64,000 nucleotides of DNA from assembly GCA_003255025.1 (NCBI GenBank), contig QANY01013371.1, positions 579,263 through 643,262 on the forward strand, given 5' to 3'. The notes under the pieces were generated by a model. That model did no database searches and was not told the DNA's origin. It worked only from the letters and a program-made list of their open reading frames with translations. The DNA is from Datisca glomerata. Lineage: Eukaryota; Streptophyta; Magnoliopsida; Cucurbitales; Datiscaceae. Positions 59,683 through 64,000 of this stretch are shown piece by piece. Both the position numbers and the translations under genes were made by a program. How positions within the stretch are numbered: position 1 is the stretch's first letter; every line of letters starts with the position of its first letter.

Positions 59683-61730
59683 TCAGATTATAATATGTTG
59701 GTTCAACAACAGACATGACAGAGATCCAGGAGAGAGATCCACCACCTCCAAGGGTCGTTGATGTGTTGGAGACGGAGCAACATGCTGCGACTGTAGACCT
59801 GAGAAGTCGCTTCTCACAGAGCGATACATTTCCGACCCAGTGGTGGCAGATATCTCAGAAGTTCCTTTTCCAGTCCTTGCTGATTTAGTACTAATAGCAC
59901 TTGACCCGTCAGTAGCCTACATCACCCGGAATAAAACACTAGGTAAATGTGTAATGCATTGAAAATTACGCATTAGAAGCTTATCATAAATCCCAAAATT
60001 TGATAATCTATCAAACCATTATGAAATTCTCATATATTATTAGATTCCATGAACATTATAATCACCATCTCAATTCATGACATGCACGTGAGCTAAAACT
60101 TAGATACAGTCAAAATGGCAGAAAAGGCATCTTATGGTAAAACCACATAATATCTATAACATAACTATTCATGCTCCAATGGCCACCATTATCAGTCCAA
60201 CAATTCACCAGTATCTTCACCAAGAAATAGAGAAATGATGACATGATATTCATATTTGGGTTTGTCCAAATAACAATCTTTTCTAATTAATTATACATTA
60301 GTCAACTCTTTGATGTGGGCAGTAATAATTGTTATATCATCTGTCCGGCCTTCATGTTCCAACCATATCTTGTATGATTCTCCGGCAATGGCAGCACATC
60401 CATCCCGGGGATCCGTATATTTTGCCCCCTACATGGCAGAGATATCAGAAATCTATCAGGATTGGAATTGTAGGACTGAGACTAACGTAACATCACAACT
60501 CCAGGATGGAATATATATTAACTTGGTATGTAATACATTCTCATTAGAAATTGAAAAAATTACATAGCATGTATGTAAACATTAAAAACAAACTACCAAA
60601 AGATTGGTCAGTGAAAGTGTTTGGCATCAGATAATCTTAATTATCACTGACATTCAACCGCCGTAATTGTCAAAAAGATATTCAAAGTCTACATTTCTCC
60701 AATATAATCTGAATGTAATTGATCAACATGTACTACAAAAGTACAATCATTGGTATAGATGGATAGCACAAAGGGTGAATCTGGTCAAGAATCATACCAT
60801 ATCAACAACAGCTTGACTACTGAGAAACTCAAAAATTCCATCACTTGCAATGACAAAGAAAAGATGATTAGAGGTTAGCTTGCATATTTTCACCTCAGGA
60901 ACAGCAATGACACCAATACTCTCCGCCGTACTATCCCCAACACTCCTTGTAAATGCGGTACCGGGATACATCCCATTTGGTACCCATAATCGTGGAGGAT
61001 CATTGCCTTCGCTCTCTTCATCACCCCAGTTCTGGATATCTGGATCCTTTAGCCCTTCCACTTGATCAACACTCAAAACCCTAGCTCCACAAAGCTTCAC
61101 TCTCTCATACTCATCCTTCCTAAACGGGGTTTGATCATGTGATAAGTCTTGGGCGACAATTTCATCCCCATCTTTAACAGCGATCACCGCCCTGGAATCA
61201 CCCACATTCGCCACGAAAAGGGTGTCTCCGATAACAAGCACAGTAATTGCAGTCGTACCACTCATGGAATCATCAATTTCGCTACTATGCAATTCATTAT
61301 TCACGGTTAAAAATGCCGAATGATAGGCTTTTACAGGATCATCTAACAACATGGGGTCATTAATTAGTACATCTACTAGCCTATCCTTCACAAAATTTGA
61401 ACACTGGGTGCCGAATTGGCCGTGCCCATCAAAAACACCGAAGAAATGTACACTTCCGTTACCTTGGATATAATTTCTAATGCAGAAACTATCTTGGTTT
61501 TCTTTCTCCGGCGAATCCGGGTAGTAGCCGCGCTGCGAAAGAACCGAGAAGAGCAAATCGTACTCATGGGAAGCTACATTAACACGCTCCAAAGTTCTCT
61601 CTGTTAGCATGTGCCACCCCTGCCTATCGGACGTATCGTCTGCTAGTAAGTTAGCAAATGCCTTGTAAAATTCCGATGAGTCAGAGTAGTGAGGTCTACT
61701 ACAACAACATTTACCCAATACACAACCCAT
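59683..61730 (-). CDS. Protein phosphatase 2C, PP2C35-like
   Basis: A Mg/Mn-dependent Ser/Thr phosphatase. Three exons (minus, 61730-60798, 60428-60297, 59916-59683) join in frame to 432 residues. The start [10 protein letters not shown] carries Gly2 for myristoylation and nearby Cys residues for palmitoylation, so membrane attachment is likely. The PP2C core runs from about residue 60 to 350, with metal-binding motifs FFGVFDGHG (Asp101), GDSRAV, SVGD and ASDGIFEF. The QRGYYPD, NQDSFCI and [12 protein letters not shown] blocks match the plant PP2C35 type. The C-terminal tail, absent in the short Arabidopsis form, is Ser/Thr-rich and has [12 protein letters not shown]. The final residues after LSPGSLS look unconserved, and an alternative splice to 59437-59298 would give another end. 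Target and pathway are not shown by the sequence. Confidence 0.93.
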
Positions 61731-62380
61731 GTTTCAGAGGCTCAATCAGAGAAATTCCCTAAAAGAAACAGCAAATAAGTGGAGTAATTAATCTTCTGAA
61801 TATGCGATTCTTGGTCGTGATGATATGGATATCATAAATTCTGATCTTGTGGGGCTCTTCTACATGACATCTCTAGGAGAACCCATATTCAGAAGCAAAT
61901 TAAGAGGCAATGAACAAAATCTATACACGGAATGGATGGGAAAATTCAGTGTTCTTGAGAGAGAATCGAAGATCTGAGATAATAAAAGGTTTTCTGGGGC
62001 AACTTTTAAAAGATGAGAGCATGACAATTTCCAAGAAACGGACCTCAGAAAAGAAGGGGTTAAAAACCCAACCTTACAAAGATTGAAACTTTTTGCAGCA
62101 GAACGTGCGGTGGGGTTTTCGAAATTTACAAAAGAGATTTGTTTTTCTGAGTGGGTACAAGATCAATTCTCAAGAACACAGCAATCAAAACAAATTATAA
62201 AGAAACGAATCCATGGAAAGTGTATAGTAAAATAGCTCATACAAGTAAAATAGATCGTGGGGTTTTGTTAGTGGAGAAAAAGGATTTTTTCAAGAGAGAA
62301 AGAGAGATTCTAAGAGAACATGGGTTGAGGTGAGGTGGAGCTGTTTGGAGAAAACCTATAATCCAAGAAAATCACACTCA
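61731..62380 (-). promoter_or_regulatory. PP2C 5' leader and proximal promoter
   Basis: This purine/pyrimidine-mixed DNA upstream of the start codon should hold the 5' UTR, possibly with an intron. No TATA box can be assigned with confidence. Confidence 0.35.
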
Positions 62381-62382
62381 TT

Positions 62383-62695
62383 CACAGACACAAACAGTGA
62401 TTGAAATGTCGAATTTTGGAAAAAGGAATTTGAAATTCCAATACAGGGCAAGAGCAATGCACCAAGTTTAGAGAGAGAATGAGGTCGGTCGATAAATATC
62501 ATTAAATTGAATATTGATGTATCTCAGAATTAGATAGTGAGAAAATATTATTAGGAGAAGGTAAGACACTAACATATTTAGTGAGACATGATATTTCATA
62601 AAAAATTTGTAAAGAGAATTGTGATATTTATTTTGAAAGTTCAAACCATACTCTTTGATTTGTAGTAAGATGATGAGAAAATGATAACATTGGAA
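62383..62695. repeat. Direct duplication, unit 1 (upstream of PP2C)
   Basis: This segment, from AACAGTGATTGAAATGTC to GTAAGATGATGAGAAAATGA, recurs in diverged form at 63593-64000. The second unit is longer because of an inserted 47-bp tandem repeat. Confidence 0.85.
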
Positions 62696-63592
62696 AAAAT
62701 AACTTTTAAAATTTATGGAATAGAAATTTTTTAGTTTTGGATAGTTTCATTTATTTTCACGAGATAAAAGAAGATGTCGGATAATAATTCACTTATTCTA
62801 ATTTTCAACAAAAATGATTATTTGATTACATGTATCCGTTTCTCTATTAATTCTTATACCATACTATAAGTTGACTACATTTTTATGCTTAAACTATTAT
62901 CAAATTATACTTTAAACCCTAAAGCTCGAAAGTCACAATTTGTTCCATAAGTTAATTTAAAGTTGGAAAAAGTAATTGCACACCCCATGAGATTTATTTA
63001 AAAGACATGAATACCCCTTATAATTTAAGAAAGGATAAATTAGTTCAATATATTACAAATAGTTAAATTTTAGAATGAAATGACCAAAATAATTTTAGAT
63101 CCAGACCCATTTAAGTATATTAACTCGTTCCCGAGAAGACCCATACCTGAGAGAACCCGGATCGAGAAAACTCTCAAAACATAAAATTTGGTTATTTTCC
63201 TCATAACCCGAGAAAACCCTTAAAACACGAAAATTTGGGTTCTACCCAGTAAGCAATATAGAAAAATAAGGGTATTCTTAGTATTTTGAGAAACTTTAAC
63301 GCCACTAGTAGGGAAATAACGTTTTTGAATTTTTTAGTCTTCAAAATAAAATATTAAGGGAGATCTGTGTCTTTTCTTAAATTACAATATTTAGTCAAGT
63401 ACTTTTCTCTTAAAAGTTTTATTCTAAACTTTATGTTTAGAACCATTTATTTCTTCAGTGTCATTTTAAATTTCAGAACTGCTCAAACTTTGTCTTATAG
63501 CCAATTTCACAGGTCCACACATTTGTTTCCCCTTCCCTACAATTATATTTAGCCTAAAATGCATCACTATCTTCTTCCCTAGAACTTCCCTA
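62696..63592. other. AT-rich DNA between the two duplicated units
   Basis: No gene is seen. At 63120-63250 there are recurring CCCGAGAA and AAACTCTCAAAACATAAAATTT-type words. Confidence 0.5.
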
Positions 63593-64000
63593 CAGCCACA
63601 GACAATGATTTAGAAATGTCAAATTTTGTAAAAAGGAATTTGAAATTCTAATACGGGAAAGAGCAATGCACCAAGATTAAAGAGAAAATGAGAGTCCGGT
63701 GATAAATATCACAGATTTGAATATTGTTGTATCTCTATAATATTTAATATTTAAAGTACTTTGAAAAATAATTTTCAAAATTAGATAGTGAGAAAATATT
63801 ATTACGAGAATGTATTATTTTTCAAAATTAGATAGTGAGAAAATATTATTACGAGAATGTAAGACGCTTAGATGGGAATGACATACTGAGTGATACATGA
63901 TATTTTCTAAAAAGTTGTAAAGAGAATCATGATATTTATTTTTAAAGTTCCAACTATACTCATGGATTTATAGTAAGATGATGAGAAAAATGACAATATT
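63593..64000. repeat. Direct duplication, unit 2 (cut by window end)
   Basis: A diverged copy of 62383-62695. It contains two adjacent copies of a 47-bp unit (about 63770-63816 and 63817-63863) with TTTTCAAAATTAGATAGTGA, of which unit 1 has one. The window ends inside or at the edge of it. Confidence 0.85.

Noticed and set aside
59298..61730. The PP2C gene as part of the PP2C-cNMP-kinase fusion protein
   Set aside because: The N-terminus MGCVLGKCC and core match the stand-alone PP2C35 type, and no cyclic-nucleotide-binding or kinase exons follow downstream.
1..64000. tRNA, rRNA or CRISPR features
   Set aside because: No cloverleaf with A- and B-box, no rRNA segment and no regularly spaced short repeats with unique spacers were seen on either strand.

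Overview
This window is nuclear DNA of a flowering plant, most likely a eudicot. The genes carry many short GT-AG introns, the intergenic DNA is very AT-rich, and the repeats are typical plant types (endogenous pararetrovirus, LTR retrotransposon, Helitron, hAT). The species cannot be named from the sequence alone.

Layout. Positions 1-13,615 hold a rearranged cluster of dead caulimovirid (pararetrovirus) sequence: a long copy on the plus strand, a second plus copy that starts inside the capsid region and carries a hAT-like insertion (8191-9282), and an inverted block on the minus strand. From 13.6 to 17.5 kb there is repeat-rich DNA with a recurring CTAG-type palindrome, a probable MITE and a small broken coding fragment. 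Five conserved genes follow. They are chloroplast pyruvate,phosphate dikinase (minus, 17586-23680, 20 exons), an RF298/RF4-type RING protein (minus, 29494-33078), a cytosolic methionine sulfoxide reductase B (minus, 35802-37359), the TREX-2 scaffold SAC3B (plus, 47199-57391, 17 exons) and a PP2C35-like protein phosphatase (minus, 59683-61730). Between MSRB and SAC3B lies an LTR retrotransposon with no gag-pol (37876-44566). It has diverged LTRs and an exact 5-bp target duplication, and its interior is largely a string of unrelated tandem-repeat arrays. A short Helitron (57539-58297) with clear ends lies just downstream of SAC3B.

The five genes are ordinary housekeeping or signalling genes and do not form a pathway cluster. 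The exon models given here were built by hand from splice signals and reading-frame continuity. Each closes to a protein of the length expected for its family: 946, 900, 139, 1652 and 432 residues.

The most unusual content is in the repeats. It comprises the inverted pararetrovirus arms, which could give double-stranded RNA; the array-mosaic LTR element; a partial exon duplication and a GC-AG intron in PPDK; and a run of SAC3B exons that each carry a similar basic RS/P motif.
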